Assembly (NCBI GenBank): GCA_015711825.1
Contig: JACVJD010000007.1
Location: forward strand, 1 to 46,133
Direction: 5' to 3'
Origin: Candidatus Solincola daggyaiensis
GTDB taxonomy: Bacteria > Actinomycetota > Geothermincolia > Geothermincolales > RBG-13-55-18
Length of the DNA: 46,133 nucleotides
Within the stretch, counting starts at the first letter, position 1, and each line of letters opens with the position of its first letter. The translations under genes and the position numbers were made by a program. The notes beneath the pieces were generated by a model. That model did no database searches, was not told the origin of the DNA, and was given only the letters and a program-made list of their open reading frames with translations. Below, piece by piece: positions 16,841-25,862 of this stretch.

Positions 16841-17861
16841 GGGGGTGGAGCTGACCCTTTTTCTGAGCAGCAAAACCCCGACCGGCTCCCTTCTGGCGGG
16901 GAAAAAGGTGGTGGCGTTGGAGCTCCGCGGGTTCACGCGCTCTCTATCACCACACAACCTTAGTTCGCTCGCCTTGCTCCTTTCCGCATTCCGTCGTTGT
17001 CGCGCGGAGATGAGGGAGCTACGACCGCATGTTGCGGTTTCCTTCGGAGGATACGCGGGGGTACCGGGTTCGCTGGCCGCGGTGAGCTTGAGGGTGCCGC
17101 TGGTCATACATGAGCAGAACGCGGTCCCCGGCCTTGCCAACCGCATGCTTGCTCCCCTGGCGCGCAGGGTAGCGGTTTCTTTCCAGCGTACCCTGGATCA
17201 TGCCCCGGGATGGAGAGAGAAGGCGGCGCTCACCGGCAACCCCTTGCTGCCGCGCGCAACGGAACGGGAGATAAAGGACCCCTGGGCCTTTTTCGCCCTG
17301 GAGAGGGGACGCAAGACCCTCGCCGTGGTGGGCGGCAGCCAGGGCGCCGCTTCCCTTAACCGCGCCGTGCTGGAAGCCCTTCCCGCCTGGAGGGAGAGAA
17401 GCGACCTCCAGGTGGTGCATGCGGTGGGCGCGGACAAGTACGGGGAGACGGCGTCGCGGGTGAAGGGAAGGGAAACGGACCCTCTTATCTACCGGCCCTT
17501 CCCCTACATCGAACGCATGGATCTGCTCTATGCCGCGGCGGATTTGGTGGTATGCAGGGCGGGAGCATCGACCATTGCCGAGCTGGCGGAAGCGGGTCGC
17601 CCCTCCATCCTGGTCCCGTATCCTTATGCCACCGCCGGCCACCAGGACGCCAACGCCGCCGTGCTGGCCTCCATAGGGGCGGCGGTGGTGGTGCCGGACC
17701 GCGAGATGGGGGGTGAAAGGCTCCGCGCGGAGGTGGAGGCGCTGTTTGCGGACGATTCCAGGTTGGCGCGCATGAGCGAGGCGGCGCGTCGGGCCGCGAT
17801 GCCGGATGCGGCGGAACGCCTGGCGGATGTGGTGATGGAGGTGGCGGGGAGGACGGGATGA
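16758..17861 (+). CDS. murG: UDP-GlcNAc:lipid I N-acetylglucosaminyltransferase
   Basis: GT-B glycosyltransferase of 367 aa that makes lipid II from lipid I on the inner membrane face. Motifs are VAICGGGTGGHLHPLLALA at the N-terminus, VSFGGYAGVPGSLAA, IHEQNAVPGLANR, VVGGSQGAASLN and VCRAGASTIAELAEAGRPSILVPYPYA with the GHQDANA acceptor/donor loop. GTG start with AAGGAG at 16747-16752. The start lies inside ftsW, giving an 83-base out-of-frame overlap; the N-terminal glycine loop makes this start secure. It overlaps murC by four bases. Confidence 0.95.
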   Translation: MRVAICGGGTGGHLHPLLALAGELASREGVELTLFLSSKTPTGSLLAGKKVVALELRGFTRSLSPHNLSSLALLLSAFRRCRAEMRELRPHVAVSFGGYAGVPGSLAAVSLRVPLVIHEQNAVPGLANRMLAPLARRVAVSFQRTLDHAPGWREKAALTGNPLLPRATEREIKDPWAFFALERGRKTLAVVGGSQGAASLNRAVLEALPAWRERSDLQVVHAVGADKYGETASRVKGRETDPLIYRPFPYIERMDLLYAAADLVVCRAGASTIAELAEAGRPSILVPYPYATAGHQDANAAVLASIGAAVVVPDREMGGERLRAEVEALFADDSRLARMSEAARRAAMPDAAERLADVVMEVAGRTG

Positions 17862-19258
17862 TCGGCGGGGAAAGAGTTCACTTTGTGGGAATAGGGGGAG
17901 CGGGCATGAGCGCCATAGCAGTGGTGATGCTCGCGCGCGGCATACAGGTGAGCGGTTCCGACCTCAAGGAATCCCGCAACACCCGCAGGCTGCGGCAGAT
18001 GGGGGCGCGCATCTTTATCGGGCACCGCCCCGAGAACGTCGATGGCGCCGACGTGGTGGTGGTGTCGTCGGCCATCCCGGAGCGAAATTTGGAGCTTGCC
18101 CGGGCGCGCGAACTGGGTCTGGATATCCTGCCCCGCGCCGCCATGCTGGGGAGGATCATGGAAAGCGGAAAGGGCATAGCCGTCGCCGGCACGCATGGAA
18201 AGACCACCACCACCTCCATGGCGGCCATGATCCTTCGCGAAGCGGGGTTGGATCCCACCTACGTGGTGGGAGGGGAGCTTAACGACGTGGGGAGCAACGC
18301 CCATGCCGGTCAAGGCGTGTACGTGGTGGCGGAAGCCGACGAGAGCGACGGATCCTTTCTCCTCCTCAAGCCCTGGGCGGCGGTGGTCACCAACGTGGAG
18401 GAGGACCACCTCGATTACTTCGCGCATCGTGACGCGATCGTGGAGCATTTCCGCCGCTTTGTTTCCTCGCTGCCCCCCGAGGGCTTGCTGGTGGTGAACG
18501 CCGACGACGCGGGCGCCGCGGAGGTGCTCGGCCATACCCGGGCACGGCAGGTTACCTTCGGGACGGGGGAGACAAGCGACTACCGCTGTACGGACATCCG
18601 ACTCCACAAGGGGGGTTCCGAGTTCGTGCTCCGCACGCCCGGGGGCATGTTGAGGGAAGTGCGGTTGCGGGTCCCGGGACGCCATAACGCGTTGAACGCC
18701 ACCGCCGCTTTGGCCTTGACCTTGTCGCTGGGGGTTGACCCGGAGAAGGCGGCAAGGGCCCTGCGGGAATTCGGCGGCGTGCAGCGGCGCTTCCAGGAAA
18801 TGGGGAGGGTGGCCGGCGTGAGGTTGGTGGACGACTACGCCCACCACCCCTCCGAGGTCGCAGCTACCTTGGAGGCGGCCGGAAACGAGGGGGCGGAGCG
18901 CGTGGTATGTATCTTCCAGCCCCACCGATACACCCGAACCGCGTCGCTTTGGAGGGAATTCGGGAAAGCCCTGGGGCTGGCGGACGTGGTGATCGTGACG
19001 GATGTCTATTCCGCCGGTGAAGAGCCCTTGCCGGGCGTAAACGGCAAACTCATCGTCAACGCCGTGCTTGATCACCATCCCACCAGCCAGGTGGTTTACC
19101 TCCCCCAGCGTTCCACCCTGGGAGAGGGCGCGGCTCGCTTCATCCGCTCCGGAGACCTGGTGCTGACCATGGGGGCGGGCGACGTGTCGCAGTGCGCGGG
19201 AGAGATAGCGGGCGTGCTGCGGTCAAGGGAGGAGGGAGCAAGCGGTGAGCGCCAGTAG
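17858..19258 (+). CDS. murC: UDP-N-acetylmuramate--L-alanine ligase
   Basis: First Mur ligase, 466 aa, adding L-Ala to UDP-MurNAc. Motifs are HFVGIGGAGMSAIA at the N-terminus, VAGTHGKTTTTSM (P-loop near 113), EADESDGSFL, VTNVEEDHLDYF, DDYAHHPSEV, FQPHRYTRT and a late DVYSAGEEPLPGV. GTHGKTTT with His is diagnostic for MurC. The ATG overlaps the murG stop by four bases. It is followed by murB with a 14-base overlap. Confidence 0.96.
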   Translation: MIGGERVHFVGIGGAGMSAIAVVMLARGIQVSGSDLKESRNTRRLRQMGARIFIGHRPENVDGADVVVVSSAIPERNLELARARELGLDILPRAAMLGRIMESGKGIAVAGTHGKTTTTSMAAMILREAGLDPTYVVGGELNDVGSNAHAGQGVYVVAEADESDGSFLLLKPWAAVVTNVEEDHLDYFAHRDAIVEHFRRFVSSLPPEGLLVVNADDAGAAEVLGHTRARQVTFGTGETSDYRCTDIRLHKGGSEFVLRTPGGMLREVRLRVPGRHNALNATAALALTLSLGVDPEKAARALREFGGVQRRFQEMGRVAGVRLVDDYAHHPSEVAATLEAAGNEGAERVVCIFQPHRYTRTASLWREFGKALGLADVVIVTDVYSAGEEPLPGVNGKLIVNAVLDHHPTSQVVYLPQRSTLGEGAARFIRSGDLVLTMGAGDVSQCAGEIAGVLRSREEGASGERQ

Positions 19259-20210
19259 GCCGGGCGGGAGCGAGTGCTCGGAGGTGGCGGCAAGGTTGAA
19301 GGGGCGGTTCTTGGGCAGCATGGTAGAGAAGGCCATGCTCTCGGAATACACCACTTTCCGCATCGGAGGCCCCGCCGACCTACTCGTGTTTCCCAAGGGA
19401 ATAGGAGACCTCGCGCGTTTGTTGCAGGCCATAGCGGACACGGGATGCCGGTGGATGGCCATGGGGAACGGCTCCAACCTCCTCTTTTCCGACCGGGGGT
19501 TCCGCGGGGTCGTGGTGGTGCTGGGCAGGGGATTGAGCAGGATAAAGAAGAACAATAAACATGAAGTTTACGTTGAGGCAGGATGCTCTATGAAGCGTTT
19601 CCTTTCCTGGGTCGAGGAGGCCGGGCTGGGCGGTCTCGAGGATCTTGCCGGGATACCTGGAACCATGGGCGGCGCAGCGCGGATGAACGCCGGGGCCATG
19701 GGCACGAGCATGGGAGATCTGGTCTCGGAGCTAAGCATAATGGGTGAAAAAGACGGCGAAGTGTACTGCGGACTCTACGATCGCGAAAGAGTGGGCTTCG
19801 GCTACAGAAGCACGGGCATAAGGGATAACGAGATAATATATATAGTTAAACTTCAGCTTGAGAAAAGAGGCAGGACGGAGGTGAGGGAGCGGAGGGAAAG
19901 GGTGTTGGGGTGGAGGAGAAGGCATCAGCCGCTTGAGTATCCTTCGGCTGGAAGCGTCTTTAAAAACCCGCCCGGCATCTCCGCTGGTGAGGTCATCGAA
20001 CGCTGCGGCCTCAAGGGGGCGCGCTCCGGCATGGCGCAGGTCTCCGAGAAGCATGCCAATTTCATCGTCAACCTCGGAGGCGCCACGGCGAGCGACGTCA
20101 GGGAGCTTATCGTAAGGGTGAAGGAAGTGGTGCGCGAGCGGGAGGGAATAGAGCTGGAAGAGGAAATAAAGATAGTAGGGGATAGGGAAGGAGAGGGCCG
20201 GGAGGCCTGA
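19245..20210 (+). CDS. murB: UDP-N-acetylenolpyruvoylglucosamine reductase
   Basis: FAD-dependent enzyme of 321 aa that reduces UDP-GlcNAc-enolpyruvate to UDP-MurNAc. Motifs are YTTFRIGGPADLLVFP, MGNGSNLLFSDRGFRG, GIPGTMGGAARMNAGAMG, FGYRSTGIR and YPSAGSVFKNPPG. The region 19535-19580 is locally AT-richer, as is 19830-19860, without disrupting the frame. GTG start after a GGAGGGAG run. It shares one base with ddl. MurA is not in the window. Confidence 0.95.
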   Translation: MSASRPGGSECSEVAARLKGRFLGSMVEKAMLSEYTTFRIGGPADLLVFPKGIGDLARLLQAIADTGCRWMAMGNGSNLLFSDRGFRGVVVVLGRGLSRIKKNNKHEVYVEAGCSMKRFLSWVEEAGLGGLEDLAGIPGTMGGAARMNAGAMGTSMGDLVSELSIMGEKDGEVYCGLYDRERVGFGYRSTGIRDNEIIYIVKLQLEKRGRTEVRERRERVLGWRRRHQPLEYPSAGSVFKNPPGISAGEVIERCGLKGARSGMAQVSEKHANFIVNLGGATASDVRELIVRVKEVVREREGIELEEEIKIVGDREGEGREA

Positions 20211-21184
20211 TGGCGATGCGCGTCGCAGTGCTCATGGGCGGGATATCCGCCGAGAGAGAGGTTTCGCTGCGCTCCGGAAAGGCGGTGGCGGAGGCCTTGC
20301 GCGAACTGGGACACGAGGTGGTGGAGGTGGACGTGGGCCTGGATGTCGCGGAGCGCATGGCGGAGTTGCGGCGGCGCGTCGATGCCGCCTTCCTGGCGTT
20401 GCACGGGCGCATGGGGGAGGACGGCACCATCCAGGGACTGTTGGAGGTGCTCGGTATACCGTACACCGGCTCCGGGGTCATGGCCAGCGCGCTGGCCATC
20501 AACAAGCACGTGAGCAAGCAGGTTTTCAGGTCCTGCGGCATTCCCGTGGTGGAGGACGAGGTGGTGAGCGCGGAGCAGGTGGCCTTGAAGGGCCTCGGCG
20601 ATATCGCCGGCGAGGTGGCCTCAAACCTGGGTTTCCCGTGTATGGTCAAGCCGAACTGCGAGGGATCGACGGTGGGAGCGCGCAAAGCCCACGACCGCCC
20701 TGAGCTCGAGCAGGCCATGCGGGAGGCATTGGAGTACGACGACCTCCTTTTGATCGAGCGCTTTATCGAGGGCCGTGAGATGACCGTGGGTCTCGTGGGC
20801 AGGGAACCGCTGGTGCTGCCCGTGCTCGAGGTGGTGGCCAGCAAGGGCGTGTACGATTACGAGTGCAAGTACACGCGCGGGATGACGGAATACATCGTCC
20901 CCGCCCCTATACCGAGGGAACTCGCCGAAAGGCTGCAGCGACTGTCCCTGGAGGCCCACGCCGCCCTTTGCTGCGAGGGCCTTTCGCGCGTCGATTTCAT
21001 GCTCGATACCGAGGAACGACCGTATTGTCTGGAAGTCAACACCATCCCCGGCATGACCTCTTTAAGCCTCATCCCCAAGGCCGCTGCCGCGGCCGGACTT
21101 TCCTTCCATCGCGTAGTGGAGATGATCCTGGAGACCGCGCGCTTGAAGGTCAACAGGGAAGGTGGTTGTGGTGACAAGGCGTAG
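20210..21184 (+). CDS. ddl: D-alanine--D-alanine ligase
   Basis: ATP-grasp ligase of 324 aa making D-Ala-D-Ala for MurF. Motifs are VAVLMGGISAEREVSLRSG, LHGRMGEDGTIQGLLE, IPYTGSGVMASALAINKH, CMVKPNCEGSTVG and CLEVNTIPGMTSLSLIPKAA. The Tyr in the omega loop (YDYECKYTRGMTEY) suggests a D-Ala-D-Ala rather than D-lactate product. ATG 20210 overlaps the murB stop by one base; ATG 20216 gives the more usual N-terminus and better spacing from GGAGG (20201-20205). Confidence 0.94.
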   Translation: MAMRVAVLMGGISAEREVSLRSGKAVAEALRELGHEVVEVDVGLDVAERMAELRRRVDAAFLALHGRMGEDGTIQGLLEVLGIPYTGSGVMASALAINKHVSKQVFRSCGIPVVEDEVVSAEQVALKGLGDIAGEVASNLGFPCMVKPNCEGSTVGARKAHDRPELEQAMREALEYDDLLLIERFIEGREMTVGLVGREPLVLPVLEVVASKGVYDYECKYTRGMTEYIVPAPIPRELAERLQRLSLEAHAALCCEGLSRVDFMLDTEERPYCLEVNTIPGMTSLSLIPKAAAAAGLSFHRVVEMILETARLKVNREGGCGDKA

Positions 21185-22424
21185 CGGCGGGCGTGAAGGC
21201 GCCAAGGTCAGGGCATCAAGGGCCAGGTCCCGCGTCACGGCAAGGCGGAGGGCCGAAGCCAGCCGTCGTAAGGAAGACGACGCCGGCAGCGCCGAAAGGG
21301 CGTGGAGGCTTGACCGCTGCGGGAACGGCGGAGAACGCGCAAGGCGTGATCTTGCTGCCGGCGCCGGCCACGATTCAGGGGGCGCGAAAAAGACCGGGCG
21401 CTCGCAACAGGGGGGCGCGTCGGCCCGGAAGGAGATGCGGGCCGTGAAAGGGAGGGCGAGGGGAAAGGAAGGGACGCTGGGAGCCGCGCCCCTTAGCGCC
21501 GCCGTAAGGACGGAAACGGTTATGACGGACCGGGCAGAGATGAGGGGGAAGCGCGCCTCCGCTCGCCGAGGGCCGGGGAAGGGGGAGCCTCGAGGGGTCG
21601 GGGCGAAAAGAAAAAAGACAGCGCTGCCCACGTCGCATAAGGTCAAGGCCGCGCCTATGGAGGGCGGACGCGGCATGGAGGATGACGCGCGCAAAGAGCG
21701 GAAGAGGGCGATGACGCGCACGGTCTTCCTCTCCGCCGTCATGGTGGCGGCGATGGGCTGTCTGCTCTGGGTGTACGTGGCTACGGGGGTCCTGAACGTA
21801 AGAGAAGTCGAGATAGGAGGAAACGAAAGGCTGGACGATTCCTACTTACGCGCCTTGAGCGGCATAACCCCCGATACGCATCTTCTGAGAATGGATGTGA
21901 AAGCGGTGGAAAAGGCCTTGCTGACGGAACCCTACGTCGAGGCGGTGGAGGTGTCGAGGCGTTTTCCGGCCACCGTCCAGCTCACCGTCAAAGAGAGGAA
22001 AGCGGTGGGTTTCTTGCGGCAAAACGGCAGAAGCGCTCTGGTGTCGCAAGACGGCATGGTGTTGGAGTGCGTGGAACAGGCCCCGGAGGGGCTGGCGGAG
22101 ATCAAGGTCTCCGGCATGCCCCTTCTGGTGCCGGGCACGAAACTACAGTCGGAGGACTTCAACCTCGTGTCGTCACTGCTCGCCAGCCTGGACGAGGATC
22201 TCGCGGCCATGGTCAGCGCGGCGGTATGTGACGGCGGCAGGCTATATCTTGAAGCCGGCGGGACGAGGGTCGTCTACGGAGACCTCTCGGAGCTCGCGCG
22301 CAAGAACGCCGTCGCCTACCTGGCTTTGAAAGAGATCATGGGGCGCTATGGCGCGGTTGAATATATCGATCTATCCTTCCCTGACCGTCCGGTGATAAAG
22401 CCGCTTGTGGGCGGGGATGCCTGA
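21162..22424 (+). CDS. ftsQ: FtsQ/DivIB-type division protein with very long basic N-terminus
   Basis: Bitopic division protein, 420 aa. Residues 1-186 are a low-complexity cytoplasmic tail rich in Arg, Lys, Ala and Gly. A transmembrane helix follows (about 187-208), then a POTRA domain (LNVREVEIGGNERLDD ... RFPATVQLTVKERKAV) and the FtsQ-type beta domain. FtsQ recruits FtsLB and restrains septal synthesis. The tail is several times longer than in typical FtsQ. Three clustered GTG codons (21162, 21168, 21171) could start it; all overlap the ddl end. Continuous codon-position GC bias supports the long frame, but a later internal ATG (for example 21714) is possible. Confidence 0.85.
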   Translation: MVVVTRRSGGREGAKVRASRARSRVTARRRAEASRRKEDDAGSAERAWRLDRCGNGGERARRDLAAGAGHDSGGAKKTGRSQQGGASARKEMRAVKGRARGKEGTLGAAPLSAAVRTETVMTDRAEMRGKRASARRGPGKGEPRGVGAKRKKTALPTSHKVKAAPMEGGRGMEDDARKERKRAMTRTVFLSAVMVAAMGCLLWVYVATGVLNVREVEIGGNERLDDSYLRALSGITPDTHLLRMDVKAVEKALLTEPYVEAVEVSRRFPATVQLTVKERKAVGFLRQNGRSALVSQDGMVLECVEQAPEGLAEIKVSGMPLLVPGTKLQSEDFNLVSSLLASLDEDLAAMVSAAVCDGGRLYLEAGGTRVVYGDLSELARKNAVAYLALKEIMGRYGAVEYIDLSFPDRPVIKPLVGGDA

Positions 22425-22456
22425 ACGCGGCCGATTCCTCCGGTATGAATAAAGAC

Positions 22457-22486
22457 TTAACATTTATATAATTTTACAAGTATAAT
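22457..22486 (+). promoter_or_regulatory. Strong sigma-70-type promoter for ftsZ
   Basis: TTAACA (22457-22462), an 18-base spacer and TATAAT (22481-22486). A second TATAAT lies at 22500-22505 without a matched -35. The region is AT-rich against the background. Transcripts would have a leader of about 355 bases before ftsZ, so ftsZ can be expressed apart from the upstream operon. Confidence 0.7.
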
Positions 22487-22592
22487 GTTGCCGTTAAGGT
22501 ATAATGGTGGGATACGGCCTAGGGCGTGCAGGATGCTGAGGTCGCCCGGCATGCATCGGGATGCGACTCCGACGCGTAGCGGAGGAGGAGCG

Positions 22593-22724
22593 GTGAAAAG
22601 AACCCCACGGCAAGCGGTAGGATGGGAGCAACGGCTAGCCGAGGAGGAAACCGGGATTGGAAAAAGTATGAAGGACAGGAAGGATGGGGAAGGAGTTGGC
22701 CCCGGGCTTGTCGTAGTAGTGTAA
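22593..22724 (+). CDS. Possible 43-aa leader peptide in the ftsZ 5' region
   Basis: The GTG at 22593 follows AGGAGG (22582-22587) by 5 bases. The peptide starts MKRTPRQAVGWEQ, is charged, and ends in GLVVVV. No homologue is known to me. It sits in the 423-base interval between ftsQ and ftsZ, which otherwise holds the promoter and the ftsZ SD (AAGGAGG near 22832). It may be a regulatory uORF or a chance frame. Confidence 0.3.
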   Translation: MKRTPRQAVGWEQRLAEEETGIGKSMKDRKDGEGVGPGLVVVV

Positions 22725-22847
22725 AGGCGGATACGGGGAGAGAGGAAAAGGAAGGCGGAGGGCGCAAAAGTCTCAATCACAAGTTTATGCTTTGAGAGCG
22801 CGCCTCGAGGATTTTACCAAGAGGCCGGGGATAAGGAGGGACCGGAA

Positions 22848-23909
22848 ATGCCGGAGACAGCGACCAATTATCTGGCGGTGATCAAGGTGGTCGGCGTGGG
22901 GGGTGGCGGCACCAATGCCATCAACCGTATGATCGACGCCGGGCTCAAGGGCGTGGAGTTCGTGGCGATCAACACCGACGCACAGGCCCTCCTGATGTCC
23001 GATGCCGACGTAAAGGTGTACATCGGCGGCAATATCACCCGCGGGTTGGGGGCGGGATCCAACCCGGAGGTGGGAGAGCAGGCCGCGCTCGAGAACAGGG
23101 ACGCCATTGCGGAGTCCATCAAGGGCGCGGACATGGTCTTCATCACCGCGGGAAAAGGAGGCGGAACGGGCACCGGCGCATCGCCCATCGTGGCCGAGAT
23201 CGCCAAGGATCAAGGGGCGCTTACCATTGGCGTGGTCACGCGGCCGTTCTCCTTCGAGGGGAGAAAACGCGCGCAGCAGGCGGAGGCGGGGATCGATAAG
23301 CTGCGGGAGAAGGTGGATACCCTCATCATCATCCCCAACGACCGCCTTCTGGAGGTCGCGGAGCAGAAAACCTCCATCCTCAACGCCTTCCGCATGGCCG
23401 ACGACATCCTGCGCCAAGGCGTGCAGGGCATCACCGACCTCATCACGGTGCCGGGGTTGATCAACCTGGACTTCGCGGACGTGCGCACCATCATGTCCAA
23501 CGCGGGATCGGCGCTCATGGGCATAGGGGTGGGAAGCGGGGAAAACCGCGCCTCCGAGGCCGCGAGGGCCGCCATCTCGAGTCCCCTGCTGGAGGCCTCC
23601 ATCGAGGGAGCCAAGGGCATACTGCTCAACATCTCGGGAGGCACGGACCTGGGTTTGTTCGAGGTGAACGAGGCGGCGGAGATCATCGCCAGCGTCGCCG
23701 ACCCCGACGCCAACATCATTTTCGGAGCGGTGATCGACGACTCCTTGGGGGACGAACTGAAGGTCACGGTTATCGCCACGGGGTTCGAGTTCGGAACCGT
23801 GCCCTCCAAGCCCGGGCGTCGCGCCGGCAAGACGGAGGTCCCCCCGGAGAAGACCATGGTCTTCGAGTCGGAGGAGCTGGACATCCCGGTTTTTCTGCGC
23901 AATAAGTAA
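22848..23909 (+). CDS. ftsZ: Cell division GTPase FtsZ
   Basis: Tubulin-like GTPase of 353 aa that forms the Z ring. Features are [18 protein letters not shown] at the N-terminus, the tubulin signature [10 protein letters not shown] (about 103-112), the T7 synergy loop [11 protein letters not shown], and a short linker ending in the conserved tail [10 protein letters not shown] that docks FtsA/SepF/ZipA-type partners. The linker is short (about 25 residues). ATG with SD AAGGAGG. It ends the dcw cluster; no sepF or divIVA follows, unlike many actinobacteria. Confidence 0.97.
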   Translation: MPETATNYLAVIKVVGVGGGGTNAINRMIDAGLKGVEFVAINTDAQALLMSDADVKVYIGGNITRGLGAGSNPEVGEQAALENRDAIAESIKGADMVFITAGKGGGTGTGASPIVAEIAKDQGALTIGVVTRPFSFEGRKRAQQAEAGIDKLREKVDTLIIIPNDRLLEVAEQKTSILNAFRMADDILRQGVQGITDLITVPGLINLDFADVRTIMSNAGSALMGIGVGSGENRASEAARAAISSPLLEASIEGAKGILLNISGGTDLGLFEVNEAAEIIASVADPDANIIFGAVIDDSLGDELKVTVIATGFEFGTVPSKPGRRAGKTEVPPEKTMVFESEELDIPVFLRNK

Positions 23910-23961
23910 AGAAGGGCCGGATCCCGGGGCCGGCCGCGGGCCGGCCGGAGAGAAGCGAATG

Positions 23962-23990
23962 AGGCGGCTCTGTGGGCCGCCTTTGTTTTT
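23962..23990 (+). terminator. Rho-independent terminator after ftsZ
   Basis: AGGCGGC (23962-23968), a 7-base loop, GCCGCCT (23976-23982), then TTGTTTTT. A second GC-rich palindrome (GGCCGGCC-GCG-GGCCGGCC) lies just upstream at about 23928-23946. Confidence 0.85.
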
Positions 23991-24011
23991 GAAAGGACGG
24001 ATGAGGCGGAA

Positions 24012-25862
24012 TTGGATATCAGAGGATTTTTGCGCCATGAGCTCGCCGGGGTTTCCCGCCCGGGGCGCTATCTCGGTATCGAGGTAAACGCCCGGCGCAA
24101 GCCCATGAGCGACGCAGGGGTAAACTGCGTACTCGTCTACCCGGATGCCTACGAGATCGGCATGTCCCATCTCGGGCTGTTCATCCTCTACGAGGAGATC
24201 AACGAGCGCGAGGATGCCATGGCCGACCGCGCATATCTTCCCTGGGTGGATATGCAGGAACGCATGGTTGCGCGCGGCATTCCCCTCTTCGGGCTGGAAA
24301 GCCGGGCTCCCCTGCGGGATTTCGACCTGGTGGGGATAACCCTTCAGCACGAACTCACCTATGCCAACGTGGCGAGGGCGCTCGACTTGGCGCGCGTCCC
24401 CTTGCTGGCGACGGAAAGGGACGACGCCTGTTCCCTGGTGGTGGGGGGCGGTCCGGGCGCTTGCAACCCCGAGCCCCTGGCCGGGCTCTTCGACTTGCTG
24501 GTGATAGGGGAGGGGGAGGAGGTCGTCCACGAATTGTTGGATGCCGTCAAGGAATGGAAGGCGGCAGGCAAGAGGGGCCGCGCCGCCTTCCTCCGCGCTT
24601 GCGCCTCCATACAGGGAATATACGTGCCCTCCCTTTACCGGGTGAGATACCGCGCCGACGGGAGGTTGGAGAGCATCGAGCCGGAAAGGGGAGCGCCGCT
24701 GCCGGTGCGCAAGCGCAGGGTGGAGGACCTGGACGCCTGGCGATACCCGCGGCGACCGCCGGTTCCTTTGGTGGAGTCGGTGCACGACCGCTGCAGCCTG
24801 GAAATATTTAGGGGATGTACCAGGGGATGCCGCTTCTGTCAGGCGGGGATGATCTACCGTCCCGTGCGCGAGCGCGGCGAGGAGTTGCTCAAGCGGTGGG
24901 GACGTGAGTTGGTGGAAAACACCGGTTGCGACGAGCTCACCCTGGCCTCCCTCAACAGCGCGGACTACGGGCGCATCTCTTCCCTGGTCGACGACTTGGC
25001 GCGGGAGATGGAGAGCAGGCGCGTGGCGGTCTCGCTACCCTCGCTACGCACCGACACCTTCAGCGTGGAGCTTGCTTCCAGGCTGAGGCGGGTGAAGAGG
25101 ACCGGGCTCACCCTGGCCCCGGAGACCGCTTCCGAGCGCCTGCGCAGGGCGGTGAACAAGGGGGTTTCGGACGAGGATCTTCTGCAGGCTGTTTCCAGCG
25201 CCTACCGGGAAGGCTGGAGAAAGCTCAAGCTCTATTTCATGGTGGGGTTTCCCGGCGAGGAGGAGGAGGACGTGGAGGCCATATGCGGCCTGGTGCGGCG
25301 TATCATGCGGGAGGGAAACGACGGCTCGCCCGCAAAGGGGCTGCAGATATCCGTTAGCGTCTCCACCTTCGTGCCCAAGCCCCATACGCCTTTGCAGTGG
25401 GCGGGGCAGATGCCCTTGCCCGAGGTAGCGCGCCGCCACTTCATCCTCAAGGAAGGCCTGCGCATGCGCGGGGTGACCCTGCGCTGGCACGCTCGGGAGA
25501 TGAGCCGCCTGGAGGGGGTGCTGTCGCGCGGGGATCGCAGGTTGCTCCCGGTGGTGCTGGAGGCGGCGCGCCACGGGTGCCTGGACGGCTGGAGCGAGTT
25601 TTTCTCCTGGGAGCGCTGGGAGCGGGCGCTGGATGCGGCGGGCCTGGAAGCTGCGTGGTATGCGGAAAGGGAAAGGGATGGTGACGAGGTATTGCCCTGG
25701 GATCACATTCACGCCGGCGTGGACAAGGCTTTCCTGTGGGAGGAGTATGAGCGGGCGAAGCGTGGGGAGGAGACGCAGGACTGCCGCTTCGGCGCCTGCG
25801 CAGGTTGCGGGGCGTGCCCGGAGAAGACCGGGAGGCGCGGCTTGGGGGAGGAAGCCGGGTGA
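24012..25862 (+). CDS. B12-binding-like radical SAM protein (TIGR03960 family)
   Basis: A 616-aa radical SAM protein. The N-terminal 200 residues resemble a cobalamin-binding-type domain (VLVYPDAYEIGMSHLG ... VVGGGPGACNPEPL). The [4Fe-4S] motif RGCTRGCRFCQAG gives Cys269, Cys273 and Cys276. TLAPETASERLRRAVNKG and YFMVGFPGEEEEDV follow in the barrel. The C-terminus has extra cysteines (CRFGACAGCGAC), possibly a second cluster. The family is usually paired with DUF2344, as here (overlapping stop and start). The reaction is not established to my knowledge. Start is TTG 24012; SD is weak (AGGCGGA close by). It begins just after the ftsZ terminator. Confidence 0.88.
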   Translation: MDIRGFLRHELAGVSRPGRYLGIEVNARRKPMSDAGVNCVLVYPDAYEIGMSHLGLFILYEEINEREDAMADRAYLPWVDMQERMVARGIPLFGLESRAPLRDFDLVGITLQHELTYANVARALDLARVPLLATERDDACSLVVGGGPGACNPEPLAGLFDLLVIGEGEEVVHELLDAVKEWKAAGKRGRAAFLRACASIQGIYVPSLYRVRYRADGRLESIEPERGAPLPVRKRRVEDLDAWRYPRRPPVPLVESVHDRCSLEIFRGCTRGCRFCQAGMIYRPVRERGEELLKRWGRELVENTGCDELTLASLNSADYGRISSLVDDLAREMESRRVAVSLPSLRTDTFSVELASRLRRVKRTGLTLAPETASERLRRAVNKGVSDEDLLQAVSSAYREGWRKLKLYFMVGFPGEEEEDVEAICGLVRRIMREGNDGSPAKGLQISVSVSTFVPKPHTPLQWAGQMPLPEVARRHFILKEGLRMRGVTLRWHAREMSRLEGVLSRGDRRLLPVVLEAARHGCLDGWSEFFSWERWERALDAAGLEAAWYAERERDGDEVLPWDHIHAGVDKAFLWEEYERAKRGEETQDCRFGACAGCGACPEKTGRRGLGEEAG

